Origin: Naasia lichenicola
GTDB taxonomy: Bacteria; Actinomycetota; Actinomycetes; Actinomycetales; Microbacteriaceae
NCBI RefSeq assembly: GCF_004801885.1
Contig: NZ_SSSM01000006.1
Location: 248,001 to 312,000 of the forward strand
Reading direction: 5' to 3'
Length of the DNA stretch: 64,000 nucleotides
How positions within the stretch are numbered: position 1 is the stretch's first letter; every line of letters begins with the position of its first letter. This document shows, piece by piece, positions 9,084 through 17,009 of the stretch. The notes under the pieces were generated by a model that saw nothing but the letters and a program-made list of their open reading frames with translations, searched no databases and was not told where the DNA came from. Both the position numbers and the translations under genes were made by a program.

Positions 9084-9815
9084 GTGGCACTCTCGCTCAG
9101 CGGATCGGGCATCCACCCCGAATGGTCGGCCGCGCTCGCCGGGTCCGAAGACCAGCTCCTCGCGATCGGCGCGTTCCTCGCCGCCGAGCAGGATGCGGGC
9201 GCGACGGTGCTGCCCGCCCGCGCCGACATCCTGAGGGCGCTGCGCCGACCGCTCTCCGAGGTCCGCGTGCTCATCGTCGGGCAGGACCCCTATCCGACCC
9301 CGGGGCATCCGATCGGGCTGTCCTTCGCCACGGAGCGGCACGTGCGTCCTCTGCCGCGGAGCCTGACGAACATCTACAAGGAGCTCCGCGACGACCTCGG
9401 CATCCCGATGGCGCCACACGGCGACCTCGCGGCGTGGAGCGATCAGGGCGTCCTGCTGCTCAACAGGGTGCTCACCGTGCGCGCGGGATCGGCCGGTTCG
9501 CATCGCGGCCACGGCTGGGAGCAGATCACCGAGCTCGCCATCCGGCGTCTCGTCGAGCGGGGCGGGCCGCTCGTCGCGATCCTCTGGGGACGCGACGCCC
9601 GCAATCTGCGTCCGCTGCTCGGATCGGTGCCGATCGTCGAGTCGGCCCATCCGAGCCCGCTCTCGGCGGCGTCGGGCTTCTTCGGGTCTCGGCCGTTCAG
9701 CCGCGCTAACACGCTGCTCGAGGAGCAGGGCGCATCGCCGATCGACTGGAGAGTCGATCCTCCCGCCGCCCAGCCCGAGGCGTCGGGCGCAGCCCCGTCC
9801 GGACTGTCGCACTAG
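9084..9815 (+). CDS. ung: Uracil-DNA glycosylase, family 1
   Basis: A 243-residue base-excision repair enzyme that removes uracil from DNA. It has the water-activating loop [16 protein letters not shown] with Asp68, where the family normally has GQDPYH (here PT follows the Tyr). The leucine/minor-groove loop is HPSPLSA with His189. The start is GTG at 9084 with CAGGAG upstream; an open frame continues further 5-prime but lies inside the preceding gene. The 25-residue Ala/Pro-rich C-terminal tail is beyond the fold and probably disordered. Confidence 0.93.
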   Translation: MALSLSGSGIHPEWSAALAGSEDQLLAIGAFLAAEQDAGATVLPARADILRALRRPLSEVRVLIVGQDPYPTPGHPIGLSFATERHVRPLPRSLTNIYKELRDDLGIPMAPHGDLAAWSDQGVLLLNRVLTVRAGSAGSHRGHGWEQITELAIRRLVERGGPLVAILWGRDARNLRPLLGSVPIVESAHPSPLSAASGFFGSRPFSRANTLLEEQGASPIDWRVDPPAAQPEASGAAPSGLSH

Positions 9816-9848
9816 CCTGGTTCTGCCGATCTGCTGAAGGGGCGACAG

Positions 9849-10427
9849 ATGCTCGAGGAAGAATACGAACCGCGCCGCCAGGTGCCGTTCCACCTGCGCA
9901 AGCTGCCCGCGGATGAGCCCGCCTTCTCCTACGAGATCCGCGACGTCGAAGCGCAGGACCTGCCGGACATCCGCGAGATCTACAACTACTACGTGGTCAA
10001 CAGCGTGGTCACGTTCGATGAGGACCAGATGACGCTGCAGGAGTGGAAGACGAAGTTCGCCTACCTGCGCAAGCTCAAGATGCCGTTCATCGCGGCAGTC
10101 GCTCCGGGCGGCACCGTGCTCGGCTATGCGCTCGTGACTCCGTGGAAGGCCAAGGCCGCGTACCGCTACACGGTCGAGAACTCGATCTACCTCGGGCCCG
10201 CCTCGACCGGCAAGGGTCTCGGACGCGCCCTGCTCGCGCAGCTGCTGGAGCGCTCGAAGGCCGCCGGGCTCAAGGAGGTGCTCGCCGTGATCGCGGACAA
10301 GGGCGCTGAGGCGTCGATCGCGCTGCACGAGTCGTTCGGATTCAAGGAGATCGGCCGGATGGGCCGGGTCGGCTTCAAGTTCGACCGCTGGCTCGGCACC
10401 GTCCTCCTGCAGAAGTCCCTCAAGTAG
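9849..10427 (+). CDS. GNAT acetyltransferase, phosphinothricin-acetyltransferase-like
   Basis: A 192-residue GNAT protein. The core begins at IRDVEAQDLPDIREIYNYYV (residues ~32-51). The acetyl-CoA loop is GKGLGRALL near residue 122, and FGFKEIGRMGRVGFKFDRW near the end matches the PAT/MddA branch that acetylates phosphinothricin, methionine sulfoximine or similar amino-acid analogues. The first ~28 residues (acidic, then RRQVPFHLRK) are an extension not needed for the fold. Substrate not proven. It is transcribed with ung upstream (33-base gap). Confidence 0.85.
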   Translation: MLEEEYEPRRQVPFHLRKLPADEPAFSYEIRDVEAQDLPDIREIYNYYVVNSVVTFDEDQMTLQEWKTKFAYLRKLKMPFIAAVAPGGTVLGYALVTPWKAKAAYRYTVENSIYLGPASTGKGLGRALLAQLLERSKAAGLKEVLAVIADKGAEASIALHESFGFKEIGRMGRVGFKFDRWLGTVLLQKSLK

Positions 10428-10458
10428 CCGGACGGGGCGACCGCTCTAGGCTCGGGGG

Positions 10459-11868
10459 ATGTTCGAGCTGCATCATCTGAGCGCGCAGGATCAATGGGAC
10501 TGGCTGCAGCGCGGCGATGTCAGTCCGCTCGAGCTCACCGAGCACTACCTGCGGCGCATCGAGCGGCTCGATCCCGACCTGAGCGCCTTCGCGCACGTCG
10601 ACGCGGACCGCGCTCTCGCTCGTGTCGCCGAGGTGGCGCAGCTTCCGAAGTCCGCCGAGCTGTGGGGTCTTCCGCTTGCCGACAAGGAGCTCGCTCAGCG
10701 CGCGGGCAGCCCCGCGACGTTCGGCTCCCGCGCATTCGTCGGCCGGATCGCGGAGAGCTCCGACGCCATCGTGGAGGCGGTCGATGCGGCCGGCGCGGTG
10801 AGCCTCGGCTCGACATCCGCACCCGAGTTCGGCTTCCCGTCGTACACCGAGCCGGTGGGACGCCCCCCGGCCCGCAATCCGTGGGACCTCACCCTCGGCC
10901 CGGGCGGTTCGAGCGGCGGCGCGGCGGTCGCGGTCGCGGCGGGACTCCTGCCGTTCGCGCCCGGGAGCGACGGCGGGGGATCGGTCCGGATCCCGGCCGC
11001 TGCCACCGGGCTCGTCGGGATCAAGCCGACGCGGTCGCTCGTGCCCGCCGATCGCTGGTCCCTGGGACAGCTCGTGGTGAACGGCCCGATCGCCCGTTCG
11101 GTCGGCGACGCCGCCATGCTGCTCGACGCGATGATCGCCCGCCGCGGATCGATCGGGGGAGGACCCGAATCGGACCGGCTGCTCGGCTACGCGGTCCGAG
11201 GAGAAGGGCGCTTCCAGCTCGGCATCACCACCCAGAGTCCGTGGGACAGCGGCTACGACGTCGTCCTGGATCCTGCCGCCCGCAGCGCGCTCGAATCCGC
11301 CATCGAGGCTCTCGGCGAGATCGGTCACGGCCTGGACGACGTGGCGATGCCCGACAGCACCGCCTACCCGGCGGCGTTCCGCGCTCTGTGGCAGGGCGGC
11401 GCTTCGGCAGTGCCGATCGATGACGCGCAGCTCGAGCTGGTCGAGCCCCTGACGGCATGGCTGGTCCGTCGGGGCCGCGAGCTCCCGGTGCGTGAGCTCG
11501 TCCAGTCCCTCGGAGCACTCGATGCGTTCGCACGCGCGCTCGTCCACGCCTGGTTCGGCCCGCACAGCGCTCGGGTCGACGCGGTGCTGACGCCCGCGCT
11601 CGCGATGACTCCGCGGCCGATCGGCTGGTGGGACGGCGAGGATGCGGAGCGCAACTTCGCCCAGCAGGTGCAGTACACGCCCTTCACATCGTTCGTGAAC
11701 GTGACCGGGCTTCCGGCCATCACCCTCCCGGTCATCCAGACCGAGGACGGCCTGCCGATGGGCGTGCAGCTGATCGGGCCGCCCGGGGGAGAGGCGACGC
11801 TGCTCTCGATCGGCCGCCAGCTCGAGCGCCGCCTCCAATGGCAGCGCCGCCACCCACCCATGTGGTGA
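10459..11868 (+). CDS. Amidase (amidase-signature family)
   Basis: A 469-residue hydrolase of the amidase-signature family. The Ser-cisSer-Lys triad is visible: Lys in LPLADKELAQ (~residue 76), and the two Ser in GPGGSSGGAAVAVAAG (~147-162) and GSDGGGSVRIPA (~174-185). It lacks GatA-specific context, because a true gatA sits elsewhere in the window, so it is more likely a stand-alone amide hydrolase of unknown substrate. The ATG at 10459 follows a short 31-base gap from the GNAT gene. Confidence 0.88.
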   Translation: MFELHHLSAQDQWDWLQRGDVSPLELTEHYLRRIERLDPDLSAFAHVDADRALARVAEVAQLPKSAELWGLPLADKELAQRAGSPATFGSRAFVGRIAESSDAIVEAVDAAGAVSLGSTSAPEFGFPSYTEPVGRPPARNPWDLTLGPGGSSGGAAVAVAAGLLPFAPGSDGGGSVRIPAAATGLVGIKPTRSLVPADRWSLGQLVVNGPIARSVGDAAMLLDAMIARRGSIGGGPESDRLLGYAVRGEGRFQLGITTQSPWDSGYDVVLDPAARSALESAIEALGEIGHGLDDVAMPDSTAYPAAFRALWQGGASAVPIDDAQLELVEPLTAWLVRRGRELPVRELVQSLGALDAFARALVHAWFGPHSARVDAVLTPALAMTPRPIGWWDGEDAERNFAQQVQYTPFTSFVNVTGLPAITLPVIQTEDGLPMGVQLIGPPGGEATLLSIGRQLERRLQWQRRHPPMW

Positions 11869-11889
11869 GCAGAACGAGAAGCTCCAGCT

Positions 11890-11996
11890 GGGCTTCGCCC
11901 CTGTGGACGGGACGCCAAGGGCCGAAGGCCCTCGCGAAGCGGGCCTCTGCCGCGCGGACCTGAGGCCGCCTTCGGCCGATGGGGCCGCTTGCGGCC
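11890..11996. terminator. Cluster of four short GC hairpins
   Basis: Four small stems follow one another after the amidase stop: 11890-11900 (GGGCttcGCCC), 11918-11931 (aGGGCCgaaGGCCCt), 11964-11977 (GGCCGccttCGGCC) and 11983-11996 (GGCCGCttGCGGCC). None has a T-tract. Together they could attenuate read-through into the iron-regulated gene that starts at 12020. The function is inferred. Confidence 0.4.
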
Positions 11997-12007
11997 AAGA
12001 GCAGAGG

Positions 12008-12026
12008 TAAGGTGAGCCTATGCTTA
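12008..12026 (+). promoter_or_regulatory. IdeR/DtxR-type iron box overlapping ribosome site and start codon
   Basis: TAAGGTGAGCCTATGCTTA matches the 19-base actinobacterial DtxR/IdeR consensus TTAGGTTAGGCTAACCTAA at 13 positions, with a partial dyad (TAAG...CTTA). It spans the AAGGTGA ribosome site and the ATG at 12020 of the siderophore-interacting protein gene. Iron-loaded repressor bound here would block transcription. The family match is seen directly; repression is inferred from known IdeR biology. Confidence 0.65.
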
Positions 12027-12994
12027 CCGCGGTTCAGCCCACGAAGCCCGGCTATCGTCCCTATCGGGTGCAGGTGGTCGCCATTCGGCGGGTGAGCTGC
12101 TGCTTCGCTCGGATCACCTTCACCGGTGTCGATCTCGGCGACTTCGGGACCGGTGGCCGCGATCAGCGGATCAAGGTGATCCTCCCGCTGCCGGGCGAGC
12201 GCTTCGGCGACTTCGGCCAGGATGATCCTGACTCCATCCAGCGGGGTGAGTGGTATCTCCGCTGGCGTGAACTCCCTGATCATGACCGCAATCCGATCCG
12301 GACCTACACGGTCCGCGCGGTTCGCCCCGCCATGGCGGAGATCGATGTCGACTTCGTCTCGCACGGCGACACAGGACCTGCGTCGGCGTGGGTCGGCCGG
12401 GCGAGGGCGGGAGACGAGCTCCTCCTCGTCGGGCCCGATGCAACCAGCCCGAACTCCGGCGGCGGCATCGAATGGCATCCCGGCAGCGCATCACGGGTCC
12501 TCCTCGTCGGCGACGAGACGGCGCTGCCAGCGATCTCGGCGATCCTCGAGACCCTCGAGCCGGGTGTGCGCGGACACGCGATCGTCGAGGTGCCGCACCA
12601 GGCCGATCGGCTCCTGCTTCCCCTGCGGCCGGGACTCTCCATCGACTGGATCGTCCGGGATCGCACCGAGGGGTCGGCGTCCGATGCCCACTCGGCGGTG
12701 GCGGCCTGGGTCGCCGCCCACGGACGATCCGATCCGAACGACAGTCCCGATGACCCCGCGAGCGAGCTCGAGGACGTGGACATCGACTCCGAGGGATCCC
12801 TGCTCTGGGAGGTTCCCGAGGCCTTCGAAGCAGAATCCGCCACGACGGGCTTCGAGGACCTCTACGTCTGGGTGGCCGGAGAGGCCTCGAAGGTCAAGCT
12901 GATCCGCCGGTTCCTGGTCAGCGAATCGGGTCTGGATCGCCACCAGGTCGCGTTCATGGGCTACTGGCGAGCGGGCCGCGCAGAAGCGAGCTGA
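12020..12994 (+). CDS. Siderophore-interacting protein (ViuB-like flavin reductase)
   Basis: A 324-residue cytoplasmic flavoprotein that reduces ferric-siderophore complexes to release iron. The N-terminal FAD-binding barrel contains RTYTVRAVRP (residues ~94-103), the flavin motif, and FVSHGDTGPASAWVG. The C-terminal NAD(P)H domain has LLVGDETALPAISAILE and ends WVAGEASKVKLIRRFLV...VAFMGYWRAGRAE, the standard SIP ending. Between them is an acidic, low-complexity stretch (~residues 225-275, rich in Asp, Ser, Glu and Pro) that is longer than in many homologues. An IdeR-like box covers its start, so it should be iron-repressed. No siderophore transporter is adjacent. Confidence 0.92.
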   Translation: MLTAVQPTKPGYRPYRVQVVAIRRVSCCFARITFTGVDLGDFGTGGRDQRIKVILPLPGERFGDFGQDDPDSIQRGEWYLRWRELPDHDRNPIRTYTVRAVRPAMAEIDVDFVSHGDTGPASAWVGRARAGDELLLVGPDATSPNSGGGIEWHPGSASRVLLVGDETALPAISAILETLEPGVRGHAIVEVPHQADRLLLPLRPGLSIDWIVRDRTEGSASDAHSAVAAWVAAHGRSDPNDSPDDPASELEDVDIDSEGSLLWEVPEAFEAESATTGFEDLYVWVAGEASKVKLIRRFLVSESGLDRHQVAFMGYWRAGRAEAS

Positions 12995-13000
12995 CGGAGA

Positions 13001-13873
13001 TCAGCGCGGGACCAGCCGCGCCTCCGACGCCTTCCAGAACGCACGAGCGAAGGCTGCGTCCTTCGCTTGGGGAGCGGTGAGCCCGTTCGGCTTGAGGCGG
13101 TCCCAGTAGGTGCCGCTCGGCTCCGTGATCCGGTCCGCAGAGGCCAGCCGCACGAGCGGCTCCGCGCCCTGCTCTGCACTGAGGCCGTAGTGGCCGAAGG
13201 TGACCGCGCTCAGCACGGACATGCTCCAGGCGCCCGAGCCGAAGCGCGTCCTCACCAGGCCGGGGTGGAACGAATAGACCCGCACCCCGGTGCCCTCGGT
13301 GCGGCGGGCCAGCTCCTGCGCGAAGAGGATGTTCGCCAGCTTCGCCCGTCCGTACGCGCGCCACCCGTCGGCCCACGGCCCGGAAAGGGTGTCGAGGTCG
13401 TCGAGTGAGATCCTGCCCATCAGGTTCGCCGCGCTCGCCGTCTGGACGATCCGCACGCTGCCTTCGGGCGAGCGGGTCGCGGTCTGGCTGATCCGTGGCA
13501 GCAGGAGAGAGGTGAGCAGCATCCCTGAGAGGTGCGTCTCCTGCACGGTGCGCTCGTTGCGGTCTGCGGTCAGTGCGCGCGTGCGCTGCATTCCGCCCGC
13601 GTTATCGGCGAGCACGTGGATGTCGGGATAGCGCTCGAGCAGCTCGTCGGCGAGTTCGCGCACCGCCGCCAGCTTTCCGAAGTCGGCCAGGAAGGCGTTG
13701 CCGCCGACCGAGTCCGCCACCTGCTGCGTGCGCGCGGGATTGCGGCCCACGACGGCGATCTGCGCTCCGAGTGCGCTGAGAGCCCGAGCTGCCGCGGCGC
13801 CGATCCCCGAGCTCCCTCCGGTGATGATCACGGTGCGACCCGTCATGTCGCCGGGCATCGGGAGCTCGTTCAT
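13001..13873 (-). CDS. SDR-family oxidoreductase (retinol-dehydrogenase-like)
   Basis: A 290-residue short-chain dehydrogenase. It has VIITGGSSGIGAAAARAL (cofactor motif, residues ~14-31), VLADNAGGMQ (~residue 95, with ADNAG where most have NNAG) and YGRAKLANILFA (catalytic Tyr/Lys), the pattern of the RDH/WWOX-like branch. Its ATG overlaps the stop of the gene upstream (ATGA), so it is translationally coupled to the HExxH protein. Substrate unknown. Confidence 0.88.
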   Translation of the reverse strand: MNELPMPGDMTGRTVIITGGSSGIGAAAARALSALGAQIAVVGRNPARTQQVADSVGGNAFLADFGKLAAVRELADELLERYPDIHVLADNAGGMQRTRALTADRNERTVQETHLSGMLLTSLLLPRISQTATRSPEGSVRIVQTASAANLMGRISLDDLDTLSGPWADGWRAYGRAKLANILFAQELARRTEGTGVRVYSFHPGLVRTRFGSGAWSMSVLSAVTFGHYGLSAEQGAEPLVRLASADRITEPSGTYWDRLKPNGLTAPQAKDAAFARAFWKASEARLVPR

Positions 13874-14364
13874 GCGCCTGCCTCTGAAGTCGTTGCTGCA
13901 TCGGACGGGTCGGAAGTCTCGGGAGTGTCCGCCAGGGAGGTGACCGTTGCGGGCGGAACCGGGCGACGCATCGGCCTGCGACGACGCAGGTAGCCGCCGT
14001 CCTCGAGGCCCGCCTCGACCTCGAAGCGGTTGTGCATCGGGTTCGCTCCCGCCAGCCAGTAGAGCAGCGGGAACCACATGCCCAGGCGACGCCACTGCTC
14101 GACGTGGACCGTCTCGTGCACGAGCACGCGCTCTCCGGTGTTGTCGCCGGTCAGATACACCCGCCCGACGGTCGTCCCGCCGCGTCGATAGGCCCAGTGC
14201 GGCAGTCCGCTGAGCACGATGAGATCGCCGTGACGCACGACCCGTCCGGTGCTGAGCGGGAGCCCCCAGGTCAGGCCGACGAGGGTGGCGTAGAAGAATC
14301 CGAACTCCCGCAGGATCCGGCGCCGCGGCCGGCTGCCGGAACCCGTGTCCGGGGTCTCAGGCAT
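13870..14364 (-). CDS. HExxH-motif protein, possible zinc-binding protein
   Basis: A 164-residue protein with one clear feature: VLVHETVHVEQWRRLGMW (residues ~81-98), an HExxH-type motif like those of zincins and DUF4157-like proteins. A hydrophobic stretch FFYATLVGLTWGLPL lies near residues 23-37. The last ~35 residues are Thr/Ser/Pro/Glu-rich and probably disordered. Comparable genes in actinobacteria are sometimes named Fe-S oxidoreductase without support. It overlaps both neighbours: 8 bases with the flavin reductase upstream and an ATGA with the SDR downstream. I do not assign a reaction. Confidence 0.75.
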   Translation of the reverse strand: MPETPDTGSGSRPRRRILREFGFFYATLVGLTWGLPLSTGRVVRHGDLIVLSGLPHWAYRRGGTTVGRVYLTGDNTGERVLVHETVHVEQWRRLGMWFPLLYWLAGANPMHNRFEVEAGLEDGGYLRRRRPMRRPVPPATVTSLADTPETSDPSDAATTSEAGA

Positions 14365-15796
14365 CGGGTCGCCCGTAGGTCTCGAGCAGGCGCAGCCACA
14401 CCTCGGAGATGGTCGGGTACGACGGCACGGCGTGCCAGAGCCGATCGAGGGGCACCTCGCCGACCACGGCGATGGTGGCGGAGTGCAGCAGCTCGGCCAC
14501 GTCCTGGCCGACGAAGGTGGCTCCGATCAGCACCTTCCGTGCCTCATCGACGATGATCCTGGCCCGGCCCGCGTAGCCCTCCGCCGCGACGTGCGCACCG
14601 GAGACTGAGGCGATGTCGTAGTCGACCGTCCGGATGTCGTAGCCGGCCTTCTTCGCCGCCTTCTCGGTCAGCCCGATGGATGCCACTTCGGGGTCGGTAA
14701 AGGTGACCTGCGGGACCGCCTCGTTGTCGGCCGTGGCGACGTGCAGTCCCCACGGTGCGTCGTCGACCGTGCGATCCTGCGCGCGAGCCGCGATGACCTC
14801 TCCGGCGGCGCGCGCCTGGTACTTGCCCTGGTGGGTCAGCAGAGCGCGGTGGTTGACGTCGCCGACGGCGTAGAGCCATGGGTCGTCCTTGTTCGTGTCG
14901 GCGGTAGCGAGCAGAGTCTCGTCGACGGCGATCCAGTCGCCGTCTTCGAGTCCGACACTGGCCAGGCCGAGATCGCCGGTGCGCGGGGTGCGTCCGGTGG
15001 CGACGAGCACCTGCTCCGCGGTGACGGAGCTGCCGTCATCGAGCTCGATCACGACGGAGCCGTCGGCCTCCCGACGGGCGGAGGTGGGGGATACGCCCAG
15101 CTTCAGGACGGCACCGGCCTTCTCGAGGGCTGCGCCGACGAGCTCGCCCGCGAAGGGCTCCATCGTGCTGAGCAGCCCGCCGCGGGCAACGACCGTGACG
15201 GTGGTGCCGAAGGACGCGAAGGCCGTCGCCATCTCGCTGGCGACCACTCCGCCGCCGATGACCACGAGCGACTCGGGCACCTCGGTCACTCCCGTCGCCT
15301 CGCGGCTGGTCCAGGGCTGCACGTCGGCGAGACCGGGGATGTCGGGCAGCAGCGCCGCCGTCCCGGTGCTGACGGCGACGGCGAAGTTCGCGGTGAGCTC
15401 GGTGACCGTGCCGTCCGCCGCGGTGACCGAGACGCGCTTGGGGCCCGTGATCCGGCCGAAGCCGCGGTGCAGGTCGATCTCGGCGCTCTCCAGCCATTCC
15501 ACCTGACCGCCGTCGTCGTAGTCGCTGACGATCTCATCGCGGCGCTTGAGCACGGCGGCGACGTCCAGCTGAGCGGTGATCGCCTCGGCCGCGCCAGGGA
15601 CCCGCCGAGCGGCCTCGAGCGCTGCGCCCGAGCGGAGGAGGGCCTTGCTGGGCATGCATGCCCAGTAGGAGCATTCGCCTCCGACGAGCTCGCTCTCGAC
15701 GATCGCCGCGGTGAGGCCTCGCTTCACCGCGTAGTCGGCCACGTTCTCACCGACCGGTCCGGCTCCGATCACGATCAGGTCATAGGTGTCCGTCAT
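14357..15796 (-). CDS. Pyridine nucleotide-disulfide oxidoreductase
   Basis: A 479-residue FAD enzyme of the dihydrolipoamide/mercuric reductase family. The FAD motif is VIGAGPVGENVADYA (residues ~9-23). The redox-active cysteines are C42 and C47 in GGECSYWACMPSKALLRSG. A second Rossmann motif (VIGGGVVASEMATAFASFG) binds NAD(P)H, and the dimerisation domain ends HAVPSYPTISEVWLRLLE, where the HxxPT His acts as base. This CSYWAC form differs from the CVNxGC of lipoamide dehydrogenases and is typical of a less studied actinobacterial subgroup. The start has GGGAGCG upstream. It is first in a three-gene operon. Confidence 0.9.
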   Translation of the reverse strand: MTDTYDLIVIGAGPVGENVADYAVKRGLTAAIVESELVGGECSYWACMPSKALLRSGAALEAARRVPGAAEAITAQLDVAAVLKRRDEIVSDYDDGGQVEWLESAEIDLHRGFGRITGPKRVSVTAADGTVTELTANFAVAVSTGTAALLPDIPGLADVQPWTSREATGVTEVPESLVVIGGGVVASEMATAFASFGTTVTVVARGGLLSTMEPFAGELVGAALEKAGAVLKLGVSPTSARREADGSVVIELDDGSSVTAEQVLVATGRTPRTGDLGLASVGLEDGDWIAVDETLLATADTNKDDPWLYAVGDVNHRALLTHQGKYQARAAGEVIAARAQDRTVDDAPWGLHVATADNEAVPQVTFTDPEVASIGLTEKAAKKAGYDIRTVDYDIASVSGAHVAAEGYAGRARIIVDEARKVLIGATFVGQDVAELLHSATIAVVGEVPLDRLWHAVPSYPTISEVWLRLLETYGRPDA

Positions 15797-15986
15797 GGGC
15801 GCTCCCAGCGTCAGTGGTTTCGGAATGATGAGTCGAAGTGAGAGGTCGACCGCGGTCTTCCCGAAGTCGGCGGTCTCGAAGTCAGGCGTCGTTCAGCCTG
15901 TTCTCATCCTCCACCCGTGAACCCGGGAGGTGCCCCATAACGGAGGCTTCCGGCAGTCCGTCGGCGCCCCAGGCGGCCGGAGGCTC

Positions 15987-16877
15987 CTACGCCGAGACGG
16001 CGACCGGCGGCGAGGTCAGCGCCGAGAGGATGCGCAGCACGGTCGGCAGATCGCCGCCGGCCGCGTCGGGCGATTCCGGGGAGAACATGGCGATCCCGGC
16101 GCCTGCGAGCGAGAAGCGCCCGAGCAGCGCGCGGAGGTGCGTGACGAGCGTTGCGAGCTCGAGCCCGAACGGCTGCGGATCCGACAGGCCGCTGATCACG
16201 GATGGATCGAGCACGTCGAGGTCGATGTGGATGTAGACGCTGGTGGCGCCGGTCGCCTCGACGGCGGCGACGAGCGCGTTCTCATCCTCGAGATCATCCG
16301 TCGTCACGACCTGCACGCCGTTGTCGCGGATGTACTCCTCCTCGGCGTCGTCCGCCGAGCGCAGGCCGGCGAGGACCAGATTGCGGGAGGGCAGCGCCGG
16401 AGAGGACACGAGCCCGGCCGTGCCGTCGCCGAGGATGGCGCGGGCGACCATGCCGCAGAACGCGTGCGACGGAGAGGTCGCGGGGGAGTGCAGGTCGGGG
16501 TTGGCGTCGAACCAGACGAGCGCGGGAGGGGCATCGCCCGACGTCTCACCGCTCTTGAGCACGTGCTCGACGCCGGCGAGCTCGATGCCGCAGTCGCCCC
16601 CGATCAGCACGGTGGGCTCGAACGCGACCGGCGCCTCTCCCGGCTCGCCGGGAAGGCGGCGCAGCACGTCGGAGATCCGATCGCGCACGATCTGCAGTGA
16701 GCTGAGTCGGGCGATGCCCGTGCCGAGCGCCTCACCTGCGCCGAGCGGCACCTCGACGAAGGTCGTCCTGCTGGAGGGCAGGTCGCCCATGATGGCGTTC
16801 GCGCCATCCGCGAGGCGCATCGCACGACTGGAGGCGGAGCCCTGCCACTGGGGTACAACGACGAATCTGACGGCCAC
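15987..16877 (-). CDS. Arginase-fold protein with altered metal ligands
   Basis: A 296-residue ureohydrolase-fold protein. The three metal regions are present but changed. GGDC (C96) stands where the family has GGDH. WFDANPDLHSP (D124, N126, D128) stands where the family has DAHxD. HIDLDVLDP (D219, D221) is intact. Both histidine ligands of the Mn pair are therefore replaced, although His130 and His217 lie nearby. The start is GTG at 16877 with GGGGAAC upstream; an ATG 96 bases further out lies in an intergenic repeat and is not used by the family. Activity on arginine or agmatine is doubtful. Confidence 0.8.
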   Translation of the reverse strand: MAVRFVVVPQWQGSASSRAMRLADGANAIMGDLPSSRTTFVEVPLGAGEALGTGIARLSSLQIVRDRISDVLRRLPGEPGEAPVAFEPTVLIGGDCGIELAGVEHVLKSGETSGDAPPALVWFDANPDLHSPATSPSHAFCGMVARAILGDGTAGLVSSPALPSRNLVLAGLRSADDAEEEYIRDNGVQVVTTDDLEDENALVAAVEATGATSVYIHIDLDVLDPSVISGLSDPQPFGLELATLVTHLRALLGRFSLAGAGIAMFSPESPDAAGGDLPTVLRILSALTSPPVAVSA

Positions 16878-16928
16878 GATCTCAGTTCCCCTCACCCGGC
16901 GCGACGACGCGCATTCCGCTGGATAGAT

Positions 16929-16987
16929 CATGTGCACGAAACCGGACCCGCGTGCACGCAATTCTGCGCACATTCCGCCGGAACGTA
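16929..16987. repeat. Intergenic repeat, family C, copy 1
   Basis: A ~59-base element starting CATGTGCACGAAACCGG and ending GCCGGAACGTA, with three GTGCAC-like hexamers inside. Read on the other strand, 54975-55032 matches it throughout most of its length (CATGTGCACGAGACCGG ... GCCGGAACGTA). It sits between two minus-strand genes and is not coding. Confidence 0.75.
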
Positions 16988-17009
16988 CACATTGTGGTCC
17001 GGGCCGAGG

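Noticed and set aside
10459-11868. Second gatA
   Set aside because: It lacks gatB and gatC neighbours and a true gatCAB operon occurs at 18199-21658.
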